Shown here: positions 15,734 to 23,752 of the stretch, in pieces
How the letters are laid out: each line of letters opens with the position of its first letter
Numbering within the stretch: position 1 is the stretch's first letter
NCBI RefSeq assembly: GCF_009720835.1
Contig: NZ_WNKZ01000057.1
Span: 1-40,538, forward strand
Origin: Pseudoduganella buxea
GTDB taxonomy: Bacteria; Pseudomonadota; Gammaproteobacteria; Burkholderiales; Burkholderiaceae_D
DNA length: 40,538 bases
Direction: 5' to 3'
Notes under the pieces: model-generated
The model's database searches: none
What the model was told of the DNA's origin: nothing
What the model saw: only the letters and a program-made list of their open reading frames with translations
Made by a program: the position numbers and the translations under genes

Positions 15734-16486
15734 ATGGGACAAGCACACGAAGTATTGGAACGGGCCCGCAAGGCACGTCTGGAAAACCGGTTCGAGGACG
15801 CCCTGCGCGACCACCTGTGGTTCCACGAAAACGCGCTGGCGGTGGAGCCGGGCCTGGCCGGCGTGCGGCTGTCGTTCGCGCTGCGCGACTGGATCTACCT
15901 GGCCGAGCAGTTTCCGCTGGCGCGCCGCGCGCTGCAGGGCCTGCGCGACCGCGACACGGGCCGCCTGCTGAGCGGCGCGCCCGGCCGCGACCTGTTCCGC
16001 GACATCGCCGCCATCAACAGCGCGCTGGGCGAGGAACGCGCCACCCATGAGCTGTTCGTCCAGCTCGACCTGCAGCTGCCCGACCTGGCGCGCCAGTGCT
16101 TCGACATGGCCCTGCCGGCGCTGGTGGCGGCGGAAGACTTCGCGCTGGCGCGGCGCTACCTGTCCGAGCCGATGGAGCGCGTGCGTGCGCTGGCGGCGCA
16201 CCTGAACGGCTACACGGAGCAGCTGGCGAAAAGCGGCAATACGTCGTCGGCCCCGGCGCTGCTGGCGACGGTGCTGAACTACACGAAGGAAGTGCGCATG
16301 CTGGCGCTGGTGCTGGCGCGCCAGGGCGAGGACGAGCTGGCCGACCAGGTCACGGCCGCCGCGCTGGACACGCTCGCATCGGCCGCCGTGCGCGACGCCG
16401 TGCAGCGCGAATTCGACCAGCCCGGCACGACGATTGCGGCGATGGTGGCGCACGCGCGGGCAAGCGAGAACGGGACGGCGGCATGA
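15734..16486 (+). CDS. Conserved hypothetical helical protein, paralog A
   Basis: The 250-residue protein is predicted almost entirely helical and TPR-like (repeated Ala/Leu/Arg helices), with no signal peptide or membrane segment. I chose ATG 15734 (GAGAGCGGT upstream), which gives an N-terminus matching the next gene. The frame is open to 15449, but that part overlaps the DUF2382 gene. Landmarks shared with the neighbour are ALRDHLWFHENAL (versus ALRELLFIHTDCG), MALPALVAAEDFALARRYL (versus IALPALIAQGDFALAARFL) and QREFDQPGTTIAAMVAHARA (versus QRELDEPGTITRTLVDHQMA). I do not recognise a named family. Four bases overlap the next gene. Confidence 0.75.
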   Translation: MGQAHEVLERARKARLENRFEDALRDHLWFHENALAVEPGLAGVRLSFALRDWIYLAEQFPLARRALQGLRDRDTGRLLSGAPGRDLFRDIAAINSALGEERATHELFVQLDLQLPDLARQCFDMALPALVAAEDFALARRYLSEPMERVRALAAHLNGYTEQLAKSGNTSSAPALLATVLNYTKEVRMLALVLARQGEDELADQVTAAALDTLASAAVRDAVQREFDQPGTTIAAMVAHARASENGTAA

Positions 16487-17262
16487 TGAACGACGCCGAA
16501 GCGCAGGTGATGGATGCGCTGCACCGCGCAAGCCAGGCGCAACAGGCCGGCGAGCATGCCGCCGCCTTGCGCGAACTCCTGTTCATTCATACCGACTGCG
16601 GTCACGACGACCGGGGAGCGAACCACCTGCGCGGTTTCGCTTTGCACGAATGGGGGCGCCTTGCTGAAGCCTACCCCCCGGCGCGCGAGGCACTGATTGC
16701 CGCGCGCGACGAGGAACTGCGCCGCCTGCTCGCCGGCGAAACCTCGTCGCGCAGCTTCGGCGACGACTACGACGCTCCGCGCTGGCTCGAGGTGGCGAGC
16801 ATGAACCGTGCACTGGGCGATCTGGCATCGACTGCTCGCACCTTCGTCACCCTGGTGGACATCTTGCCCGAGGTCGCGAGCCGCTTTAGCCGTATCGCCC
16901 TTCCCGCCCTGATTGCCCAGGGCGACTTCGCGCTGGCCGCGCGCTTCCTGCCAGACCCGCTGGCGATGGCCGACCATCTGAACGCCTACGCGACCGAACT
17001 GCCCCTGCTGCCGGCGCCGGGCGAGGCGCCCAGGCTGGCGGCTGAACTGACGGGCTATGTGAACGATGTGGCGATGGCTGGCACCATCCTGGCCGGCGTA
17101 GACCGCGCCGACGAGGCCGCGACGCTGCGCGCGGCCGCACTAGCCGCCCTGACTGATCCTTCGCTGCGCGCCATGGCGCAACGGGAACTCGACGAACCCG
17201 GCACCATCACCCGCACGCTGGTCGATCACCAGATGGCGGCCGAAATGGCACGGCAGCCCTAG
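16483..17262 (+). CDS. Conserved hypothetical helical protein, paralog B
   Basis: The 259-residue protein starts in an ATGA overlap with paralog A, so it is translationally coupled. A second Met follows immediately at 16486. It shares length, helix order and several motifs with the preceding protein and clearly arose by tandem duplication. It carries extra residues such as HDDRGANHLRGFALHEWGRLAEAYPPA and FGDDYDAPRWLEVASMNRALG. There is no catalytic motif, signal or membrane segment that I can see. A tetratricopeptide-like scaffold or immunity-like role is possible but not supported. Its stop is only 1 nt from the stop of the convergent hydrolase gene. Confidence 0.75.
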   Translation: MMNDAEAQVMDALHRASQAQQAGEHAAALRELLFIHTDCGHDDRGANHLRGFALHEWGRLAEAYPPAREALIAARDEELRRLLAGETSSRSFGDDYDAPRWLEVASMNRALGDLASTARTFVTLVDILPEVASRFSRIALPALIAQGDFALAARFLPDPLAMADHLNAYATELPLLPAPGEAPRLAAELTGYVNDVAMAGTILAGVDRADEAATLRAAALAALTDPSLRAMAQRELDEPGTITRTLVDHQMAAEMARQP

Positions 17263-17263
17263 T

Positions 17264-18028
17264 TCAACCGGCCGTGTCGATCACGCGGCCGCTCCACGCA
17301 CCGCCCGAGCGCCCCGCCAGCAGCAGGCATTCCCCGGCCCCGGGGGCGGCAACCACCAGCCGGCCCTTTTCATCCCACACGGTGCTGCGTCCCGCGCAGT
17401 GCCAGCCGCCCGAGGGGCCGCCGTGATTGGCCATCAGCACGGGCATCGCGTGCGCTGCCGCATGGCCCTGCAGCAGGGCCGCATCATTGTCATAACCGTT
17501 GACCGATACCAGCACGCTGGCAGCATACACGTGGGCGCCCGCGTGCGCCGCTGCCAGGGCATGGGCCGGCTGGCCGAAATCGGCGCAGACGGCCAGCGCG
17601 ATGGCGGCGCCTGCGACGTCCAGCATCGTACCGCCCTGCCCCGCCGCAAACGCCGATTCCTCGCCATCGTGCAGGTACTGCTTGGTGTAGACGGCCGTCG
17701 TGCCATCCGGCCGGAACGTCAACGCGGCGATCAGCGGCAGGCCGCCGTCATTGACCAGCGGCGCACCGGCATTGATGACGATGTTGTGGGCGGCGGCAGC
17801 TTCGCGCAGCGGCGCCAGGCATGCGTCGTCCGGGCGCAGCGCAAGCTCGCCGGCCAGTTCGGGCTCATAGCCCGTCAGCGACAGTTCGGGGAACAGGATC
17901 AGTTTCGCGCCCTTGCCGGCAGCCAGAGCGGCCAGCGCCACATGGCGCGCCACATTGGCCGCGATATCGCCCTTGATGACGACCGTCTGCGCGGCCGCCA
18001 AGGTGGGCAGATCGGGCAGCGCCGTCAC
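17264..18028 (-). CDS. Carbon-nitrogen hydrolase (nitrilase superfamily)
   Basis: The 254-residue amidase-like enzyme has the Glu-Lys-Cys triad by position: Glu48 (LILFPELSLTGYE), Lys116 (VYTKQYLH) and Cys148 (ALAVCADFGQP). It should hydrolyse a non-peptide C-N bond, such as an omega-amide, carbamoyl or nitrile, in the cytoplasm. The substrate cannot be predicted. It is the last gene of the lptF-lptG-cbiX run, overlapping cbiX by 4 bp (ATGA). The cysteine context (CADFG rather than the common CYDxRFP) suggests a divergent branch of the superfamily. No terminator separates it from the convergent gene. Confidence 0.87.
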   Translation of the reverse strand: MTALPDLPTLAAAQTVVIKGDIAANVARHVALAALAAGKGAKLILFPELSLTGYEPELAGELALRPDDACLAPLREAAAAHNIVINAGAPLVNDGGLPLIAALTFRPDGTTAVYTKQYLHDGEESAFAAGQGGTMLDVAGAAIALAVCADFGQPAHALAAAHAGAHVYAASVLVSVNGYDNDAALLQGHAAAHAMPVLMANHGGPSGGWHCAGRSTVWDEKGRLVVAAPGAGECLLLAGRSGGAWSGRVIDTAG

Positions 18029-18414
18029 TGGCTTGCCAGCGCGCCGATGCAGTAGTCGCCGATGGCCTGCAGCACGGCGGCGTTCTCGCCGGCCGCCTCG
18101 GCCACGCGGACCGACAGGCCCGGGTGCGCCAGCCGCAGCTCGTCCACCATCAGCGGCAGGTCGCGCAGCACGTGGCCACCCTGGCCCAGGAACACGGGCA
18201 CGACGGTCAGCTGCGTGACGCCCTGCGCCACCAGCTGCGCCGCCCGTTCCGGCAGGCGCGGTTCCATCAGTTCCAGGAAGGCCAGCGAAACGTCCACGTC
18301 CGGCGTGCGCGCGGCGACCAGCTCGCGCAGCCGCTCGAACGGCGCGGCCCAGCTGGCGGCGCGGGCGCCGTGCGCGAACAGGACCAGCGCCTGCTTGGTT
18401 TTTTCTGCATTCAT
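18025..18414 (-). CDS. cbiX: Small CbiX-type sirohydrochlorin chelatase
   Basis: The 129-residue protein matches the size of the short, homodimeric CbiX(S) chelatases. The metal/tetrapyrrole-binding histidines are His15 (VLFAHGAR) and His81 (VFLGQGGHVLRDLP). It inserts cobalt (cobalamin route) or iron (siroheme route) into sirohydrochlorin. The sequence alone cannot choose between them, but CobA and CysI in the same window favour siroheme. It starts 1 nt after the lptG stop and overlaps the hydrolase, so it is in the lpt transcript. A precorrin-2 dehydrogenase, also needed, is not in the window. Confidence 0.9.
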   Translation of the reverse strand: MNAEKTKQALVLFAHGARAASWAAPFERLRELVAARTPDVDVSLAFLELMEPRLPERAAQLVAQGVTQLTVVPVFLGQGGHVLRDLPLMVDELRLAHPGLSVRVAEAAGENAAVLQAIGDYCIGALASQ

Positions 18415-18415
18415 G

Positions 18416-19582
18416 TCAGTGTCGCTCCACCCAATATAGTGTGCCGATGGCCAGCAGCAGGAAGATCACGCTGGGCATGGCGGCCGTGACGAAGGCCGGC
18501 AGTGTGGACAGCACCCCCAGGTGGGAGAACAGCGTGTTCACCAGCAGGAAGCCGACGCCGATCATGATGCCGATGAAGATCTTCAGCGAGACGCCGCCGC
18601 TGCGCATGTGCAGGTAGGCGAACGGCAGCGCCAGCGCCATCAGTACGAAGATGGCCAGCGGATCGATCAGCTTCTTCCAGAAGGCGATCTTGAAGCGCTC
18701 CGTCTGCTGGCGGTTTTCCTGCAGGTGGCGGGTATAGACGGCCAGCTCGTTGGCCGACATGCGTTCCGGGTCCGATGCCGAAACGGACAGGATCTTCGGC
18801 GTGATTTCCGACACCAGGTCCTTGGTGGCATGCTGGGTCGTGCTGACCACGCCGCTCTCCTGGGCGAAGTTGTTCTGCGCCGTGGCCTCGCCCTTGAGCA
18901 GGGCCGGGTTGCTGAAGTGGTTTTCCGTCACGTCATACAGGCGCCATACATTGTCGCCCTGGTAAGTGCCAGTCTTGGCGACAGTGAGCGTGCGCATGCG
19001 GAAGCTGTTATCGAACTCGTACAGCTTGACGCCGATGAGGCGCCCGTCCGGCAGCACCTCGCGCACGTTGAAGAAGCGCGAGCCGAGGACGTCGCCTTTC
19101 AGGCCGTCGCTCTTGATGATGTCCTTGGTCCACAGGCCCGAGCGGAATTCGGCCGACACCGTGGTGCCGCGCCCCGTCAGGTGCAGCCTTTCGGCCATCA
19201 GCGCCGTGCGCGGGGCAATCAGCTCGCCGAAGATGAAGGTGATCGCCACCAGCACGATGCCGATCTTGAACAGCATCCAGGCGGCCGTGCGGGTGGACAT
19301 GCCGGCCGCGCGCATGATGGTGAATTCCGACGTCGAAGCGAACTGCGCCATCGTGTAGATGGTGCCGATCAGCGCGGCCACCGGCATCACTTCGTAGACG
19401 TGCTGGGGAATCATCACCAGCACGTACAGCACTGCGTGCTGCATGCCGTAGCCGTTCTTGCCCACGCCGGGCATCTCGCCCGTCAGGTCCATGAAACCGA
19501 GCAGGCCGAGGAAGGCGAGCAGCACGAAGCCGACGGCCTGGAAGATGGAGACGGCGAAATATCGTTGCAGGACGCTCATCAT
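18416..19582 (-). CDS. lptG: LPS export ABC transporter permease LptG
   Basis: The 388-residue inner-membrane protein has helices near the N-terminus (YFAVSIFQAVGFVLLAFLGLLGF; VLYVLVMIPQHVYEVMPVAALIGTIY; IGIVLVAITFIFGELI), a periplasmic beta-jellyroll (about 125-270) and C-terminal helices. With LptF and LptB it extracts lipopolysaccharide and passes it to LptC/LptA. I use ATG 19582, in an ATGATG that overlaps the lptF stop by 4 bp. The frame is open further upstream but only as an lptF shadow. 'FRSGLWTKD' and 'RVRTLTVAKTG'-like motifs are typical of the family. Confidence 0.95.
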   Translation of the reverse strand: MMSVLQRYFAVSIFQAVGFVLLAFLGLLGFMDLTGEMPGVGKNGYGMQHAVLYVLVMIPQHVYEVMPVAALIGTIYTMAQFASTSEFTIMRAAGMSTRTAAWMLFKIGIVLVAITFIFGELIAPRTALMAERLHLTGRGTTVSAEFRSGLWTKDIIKSDGLKGDVLGSRFFNVREVLPDGRLIGVKLYEFDNSFRMRTLTVAKTGTYQGDNVWRLYDVTENHFSNPALLKGEATAQNNFAQESGVVSTTQHATKDLVSEITPKILSVSASDPERMSANELAVYTRHLQENRQQTERFKIAFWKKLIDPLAIFVLMALALPFAYLHMRSGGVSLKIFIGIMIGVGFLLVNTLFSHLGVLSTLPAFVTAAMPSVIFLLLAIGTLYWVERH

Positions 19583-20697
19583 GCGCCTCCCTTGCGGCGG
19601 CGCATGCCCGCCAGCAGCGCGCGCGGATGGTAGCGGTGGTTCACGTTCAGGCGCCACGCGAACATGACCAGCACCGTCACGGCCATCAGCAGGTGCAGCG
19701 GCCACCACGCCCACTCGAAGGCGAACCTGCCATGGCGCACGCTGGCCTCGAACATCTTGACCGTGTTGTTATAGGTGAAGAAGATCAGCAGGGCGATGAT
19801 CAGGTTGGTCGAACTGCCGGCGCGGGGATTGACGAAGCCCATCGGGATGGCCAGCAGCATCAGCAGGGTGCAGGTGATGGGCAGCGAAATGCGCCACAGG
19901 ATCTCGGCGCGCGCCGCGTTGGTCGGCAGCGCGAACAGCTCCAGCGTGGGGATGGCGTTGACCTCGCGCTTTGGGTCGAACTCCTGCGCCTGCTGGGCCA
20001 CGCGCATGCTGTAGCTGCCGAACTCCATGGTCTGGAAGTCGGCCTGGCCCGGCGTACCCTGGTAGCGCCGGCCGTTCTTCAGCACCAGGTAGCGGTAGCC
20101 ATTTGGCGCCGTCTCGATCACGCCTTCCTTGGCGACGATGACGGAGGTGCCGCGCTCGTCCACCTGGTTGACGAAGACGTTCTGCACCGAGGCCGTCTGG
20201 CCTGCATTGCCCTCGACGAAGAAGATACGGTTGTTCGACGACGATTCCTTGAACTGGCCGGGCGAGACCTTCTGCAGGTCCTCGCGCTTGGCGAAGCGTT
20301 CGACATATTCCGAGCTTTTCTGCTTGGCCCACGGCGTGGCGTAGAAGGCCAGCAGGCCCGTGGCCAGGATGATGGGCAGGCCGAAGGTCATCACGGGGGC
20401 GATCCACTTCGTCAGGCTCTGGCCGGACGCGAACCACACCACCATCTCGGAATCGCGGTAGCTGCGCGTGACGACCATCAGCACCGAAATAAAACTGGTC
20501 AGTATCAGGATGGTGGGCAGATAATTGAGCGATGCGAAGCCGATCAGCGCCACCACGTCGGACGAAGCGACCTTGCCGCCGGCAGCCTTGCCGAGGATGG
20601 AAATCAGGGTCCAGGTGACGATGATGGTAAACAGCACCGTGAAGGTCGCCCCCGCGGAGCTGGCCAGCTCGCGCCTCAGGGCACGTTGAAAGATCAT
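19579..20697 (-). CDS. lptF: LPS export ABC transporter permease LptF
   Basis: The 372-residue partner of LptG starts with the family's usual N-terminus (MIFQRALRREL). Helices lie at about 14-32 and 50-75 and again at the C-terminus, with a periplasmic jellyroll domain between. It forms the LptB2FG transporter in the inner membrane and is essential in most Gram-negatives. The gene is divergent from pepA with a 111-bp gap, an arrangement common in proteobacteria. It begins a four-gene overlapping run (lptF-lptG-cbiX-hydrolase). A TATAAA 6 nt before the ATG raises the possibility of a leaderless message. Confidence 0.95.
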   Translation of the reverse strand: MIFQRALRRELASSAGATFTVLFTIIVTWTLISILGKAAGGKVASSDVVALIGFASLNYLPTILILTSFISVLMVVTRSYRDSEMVVWFASGQSLTKWIAPVMTFGLPIILATGLLAFYATPWAKQKSSEYVERFAKREDLQKVSPGQFKESSSNNRIFFVEGNAGQTASVQNVFVNQVDERGTSVIVAKEGVIETAPNGYRYLVLKNGRRYQGTPGQADFQTMEFGSYSMRVAQQAQEFDPKREVNAIPTLELFALPTNAARAEILWRISLPITCTLLMLLAIPMGFVNPRAGSSTNLIIALLIFFTYNNTVKMFEASVRHGRFAFEWAWWPLHLLMAVTVLVMFAWRLNVNHRYHPRALLAGMRRRKGGA

Positions 20698-20703
20698 TCG
20701 AAG

Positions 20704-20709
20704 TTTATA
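20704..20709 (-). promoter_or_regulatory. Candidate -10 (TATAAA) immediately upstream of lptF
   Basis: On the reverse strand TATAAA is followed by six bases and then the lptF ATG. If it is used, transcription would begin at or next to the start codon. The -35 position (GTATCT) is weak, and the hexamer may be chance in an AT-rich gap. Confidence 0.4.
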
Positions 20710-20808
20710 ATTCGCTTAGCAAGTTAAGATACAGCGGTTACTGCGGTCACTGCGTCTACCCGACACGGTCACGCGCAAAGCCGCATCGGCACACCTACGG
20801 AGAACCCA

Positions 20809-22302
20809 ATGGACTTTAGCATAAAAGCATTCGACACAAAAAACACCATCACGTCGGCCAAGACCGGCTGTGTCGCAGTTGCTGTTTTCGAAAACAAGAA
20901 GCTCTCGCAAGCGGCCCAGTCCCTCGACGGCAGCGGTGAAATCACGGCCGCACTGAAGTCCGGCGACATCAGCGGCAAGCCCGGTTCGACCTTGCTGCTG
21001 CGCGGCGTGACGGGCGTGGCGGCCGAGCGCGTGCTGCTGGTCGGCCTGGGCAACGTGGAAGGCGTGACGGAGAAAAGCTTCGCCAGCGCCGTCCAGGGCG
21101 CCGTCAAGGTGTTCTCCACCCTGGGCGCGACGGATGCCATTATCGCACTACCGATGACGGAAGTGAAAGAGCGCGACGTCAACTGGGCGATCCGCACCGT
21201 GGTGCAGGCCGCGCGCGACAGCATCTACCGCAGCGACGCGCAGAAGTCGAAGAAGGACCCGGCCCCGGCCGGCGTGCGCAAGCTGGCCCTGGCCGTGCCG
21301 AACGGCGCCGCCACCAAGCTTGCGCTGGCACAGGCCATCGCCATCGCCAACGGCATGCAGCTGACGAAGGACCTGGGCAACCTGTCGGCCAATGTCTGCA
21401 CCCCGACCTACCTGGCCGAGACGGCCAAGAAGCTGGGCAAGGACTACAAGTTCGCCGTGGAAGTATTGGAGCGCAAGCAGCTCGAGGCGCTGAAGATGGG
21501 CAGCTTCCTGTCCGTCACGAACGGCAGCGAGCAGCCGCCCAAGTTCATCGTCATGAAGCACATGGGCGGCAAGCCGAAGGACGCGCCGGTGGTGCTGGTC
21601 GGCAAGGGCATCACCTTCGACACGGGCGGCATCTCGATCAAGCCGGGTCCCGGCATGGACGAGATGAAATACGATATGTGCGGCGCCGCGTCCGTGCTGG
21701 GCACCTTCCGCGCCATCGGCGAAATGGGCCTGAAGCTCAACGTCATCGGCATCGTGGCGGCCTGCGAGAACATGCCGTCCGGCCGGGCCACAAAACCGGG
21801 TGACATCGTCACGTCGATGAACGGCCTGACCATCGAAGTGCTGAACACCGATGCCGAAGGCCGCCTGGTGCTGTGCGACGCGCTGACCTATGCCGAGCGC
21901 TTCAACCCCGCCGCCGTGATCGATGTCGCCACCCTGACGGGCGCCTGCATCGTCGCGCTGGGCCACCACCACAGCGGCGTGTTCACCCGCGACGACGACC
22001 AGCACAACGCGCTGGCCGAGGAGCTGGCCAGCGCCGGCCGCCAGACGGGCGACACGACGTGGCGCCTGCCGATCGGCGAGCAGTACAACGAGCAGCTGAA
22101 ATCGAACTTCGCCGACCTGGCCAATATCGGTTCGCCCGGCGGCGCCTCGTGCACTGCCGCGGCCTTCCTGGAAAACTTCACACGCAAGTACCCTTGGATC
22201 CACGTCGACATCGCCGGCACCGCGTGGAAGTCGGGCGCGGCCAAGGGCGCCACGGGCCGTCCCGTGCCACTTCTGACGAGCTTCCTGATCAACCGCACGT
22301 AA
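20809..22302 (+). CDS. pepA: Leucyl aminopeptidase (M17 family)
   Basis: The 497-residue cytosolic zinc/manganese exopeptidase releases N-terminal residues, and PepA of some bacteria also binds DNA in Xer recombination. The N-terminal macro-like domain is at about 1-165. The catalytic domain carries metal and active-site motifs GKGITFDTGGISIKP (Lys and Asp ligands), the family signature NTDAEGRL and the downstream 'GASCTAAAFL'. Length matches E. coli PepA (503). CGGAGAA lies 5 nt upstream of the ATG. It ends at a strong terminator and is divergent from lptF. Confidence 0.96.
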   Translation: MDFSIKAFDTKNTITSAKTGCVAVAVFENKKLSQAAQSLDGSGEITAALKSGDISGKPGSTLLLRGVTGVAAERVLLVGLGNVEGVTEKSFASAVQGAVKVFSTLGATDAIIALPMTEVKERDVNWAIRTVVQAARDSIYRSDAQKSKKDPAPAGVRKLALAVPNGAATKLALAQAIAIANGMQLTKDLGNLSANVCTPTYLAETAKKLGKDYKFAVEVLERKQLEALKMGSFLSVTNGSEQPPKFIVMKHMGGKPKDAPVVLVGKGITFDTGGISIKPGPGMDEMKYDMCGAASVLGTFRAIGEMGLKLNVIGIVAACENMPSGRATKPGDIVTSMNGLTIEVLNTDAEGRLVLCDALTYAERFNPAAVIDVATLTGACIVALGHHHSGVFTRDDDQHNALAEELASAGRQTGDTTWRLPIGEQYNEQLKSNFADLANIGSPGGASCTAAAFLENFTRKYPWIHVDIAGTAWKSGAAKGATGRPVPLLTSFLINRT

Positions 22303-22328
22303 TCGTCGTCGCGGCGCCAGCCGCCAGC

Positions 22329-22361
22329 AACGCCGCCCGGTTCGCGCCGGGCGGCGTTTTT
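22329..22361 (+). terminator. Rho-independent terminator of pepA
   Basis: AACGCCGCCCGG (22329-22340) and CCGGGCGGCGTT (22347-22358) form a perfect 12-bp stem with a 6-nt loop followed by a T-run (22357-22361). The T-run touches the stop codon of the convergent DUF3999 gene. Confidence 0.92.
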
Positions 22362-23752
22362 CATTGGGGCGCCGGCTTCAACTGGCGCACCAGCTGCCAG
22401 GCCATCGCACCCAGCACGGCCAGGCCTGCGGCCAAGCTTGCCCACAGCACGCCCTTGCGCGCCTGCGTCGACGCGACAGCCTGCCGTGCCTCGCTGGTTA
22501 CCGGCGCAGCAGCCGCCCTGGCCTCCTCGGGTCCTGGCGACACCTGCTCGGCCGTCTGCAGTTCGACGGCCGACAGGCCGGGCGCCACCTGCGCGATGTC
22601 GCGCGCGGCCGGCGCCGCGCCGTCGCGCCCGTAGGCCAAGGTATAAGGGCCATGGCCGTTGGCGAGGAAGACCAGGGTCGCTGGCGCCCAGCCCAGGCGC
22701 AGCGCGGGCCGGCTGTCGCTGGGCGCGAGCGCGCGCAACACCCAGTGCGCCCGGTGCATCGGCGCGACCGACAGATCGCCGGAGCGGCGTTCGCGCCCGC
22801 CCTGCTCGATGCGGTAGAAGGTGGCACGCAGCGCCGGCTGGAACCGCCAAGTGCTGCCGCGACCGGCCTTGACCGCCGGCAGCTCGGCATAGCTGCCCAG
22901 CTCTACGGGCAGGCTGACATTGCGCTCGGCGAACTCCAGGCCGATGCGCTGCACGGGAATGGCGGGGGCGGACGCATACAGCAGTTCGCCCGGATTCCTG
23001 CCGGTGCTGGCCGGTAGAATCAGCGTCTCCAATGGCGCCGGCTGGGCCGTCGTCTGCACGGTGTCGGCACCAATGGCGGCGAACCGGATCGGCTGGCCCT
23101 CCAGCCAGCGGATGCGCGCATAGCGGAACTGCTGCGGCGCGAATGCGATGCGGTCCGCCGCCAGCGCCGCGCCATCGCCGCTGACCATCCAGCTGACGTG
23201 GCTCTCGGCCAGCTCACGCCACGCCTTCAGGTCGTCGCTGGCTTCGACGCACAGGCGCGCATCGTAGCGTGGCGTCCCGGGCGGCAAGGTAAGGCGCAGC
23301 TGGTTGACGCTGCTGCCCGGAGCGGCCGCGCGCATGTCCAGCACCAGGGCCGACAGGGCGTCGCCCTCGCGTGGCGCGGCGCGCGTGCCGACCGACACGA
23401 GGGCGCCGTCTGGCGTGCGGCGGATCTCGACGGCCGTCACCGGGCTGGTGTCTTCCGCCGCGCCATACACGGGAAACACGCGCACCGGCACCGTCGCCCG
23501 GCTGGCCTGGGACACCTCGGCCGGCGGACGGAGCGCGAACGGCAGCAGCATGCCACGGCTGTCGAACACGCGCAGGTCGTGCAGAGCGGGCGAGCGGGCA
23601 TGCAGGTAGACGCTGCGGGGCAGCCGGTATTGCACCACCGCCTCGCGGCCGCTGGTCGTCAAGGTTTGCCGCCAAGCGTAGTCGCGGGCCTCGTCGGCGC
23701 GGGCCGGCGTCAACGCCAGCCAGGCCAGGGCAATGGCCAGGAAGCGCTTCAT
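22361..23752 (-). CDS. DUF3999 family exported membrane-anchored protein
   Basis: The 463-residue protein has a signal peptide (MKRFLAIALAWLALTPARA), a long beta-rich periplasmic domain (about 20-430) and a single C-terminal helix (about 438-455, VLWASLAAGLAVLGAMAWQLV) followed by a short basic tail. Family landmarks are YAWRQTLTTSGREAVVQYRLPRSVY, 'LRVFDSRGMLLPFAL', 'DARLCVEASDDLKAW' and 'FRYARIRW'. The function is unknown. It overlaps the end of the DUF2339 gene by 4 bp, a pairing seen in many Gram-negatives, so the two products probably act together at the inner membrane. I chose ATG 23752. The same frame stays open upstream only as a shadow of DUF2339. Confidence 0.85.
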   Translation of the reverse strand: MKRFLAIALAWLALTPARADEARDYAWRQTLTTSGREAVVQYRLPRSVYLHARSPALHDLRVFDSRGMLLPFALRPPAEVSQASRATVPVRVFPVYGAAEDTSPVTAVEIRRTPDGALVSVGTRAAPREGDALSALVLDMRAAAPGSSVNQLRLTLPPGTPRYDARLCVEASDDLKAWRELAESHVSWMVSGDGAALAADRIAFAPQQFRYARIRWLEGQPIRFAAIGADTVQTTAQPAPLETLILPASTGRNPGELLYASAPAIPVQRIGLEFAERNVSLPVELGSYAELPAVKAGRGSTWRFQPALRATFYRIEQGGRERRSGDLSVAPMHRAHWVLRALAPSDSRPALRLGWAPATLVFLANGHGPYTLAYGRDGAAPAARDIAQVAPGLSAVELQTAEQVSPGPEEARAAAAPVTSEARQAVASTQARKGVLWASLAAGLAVLGAMAWQLVRQLKPAPQ

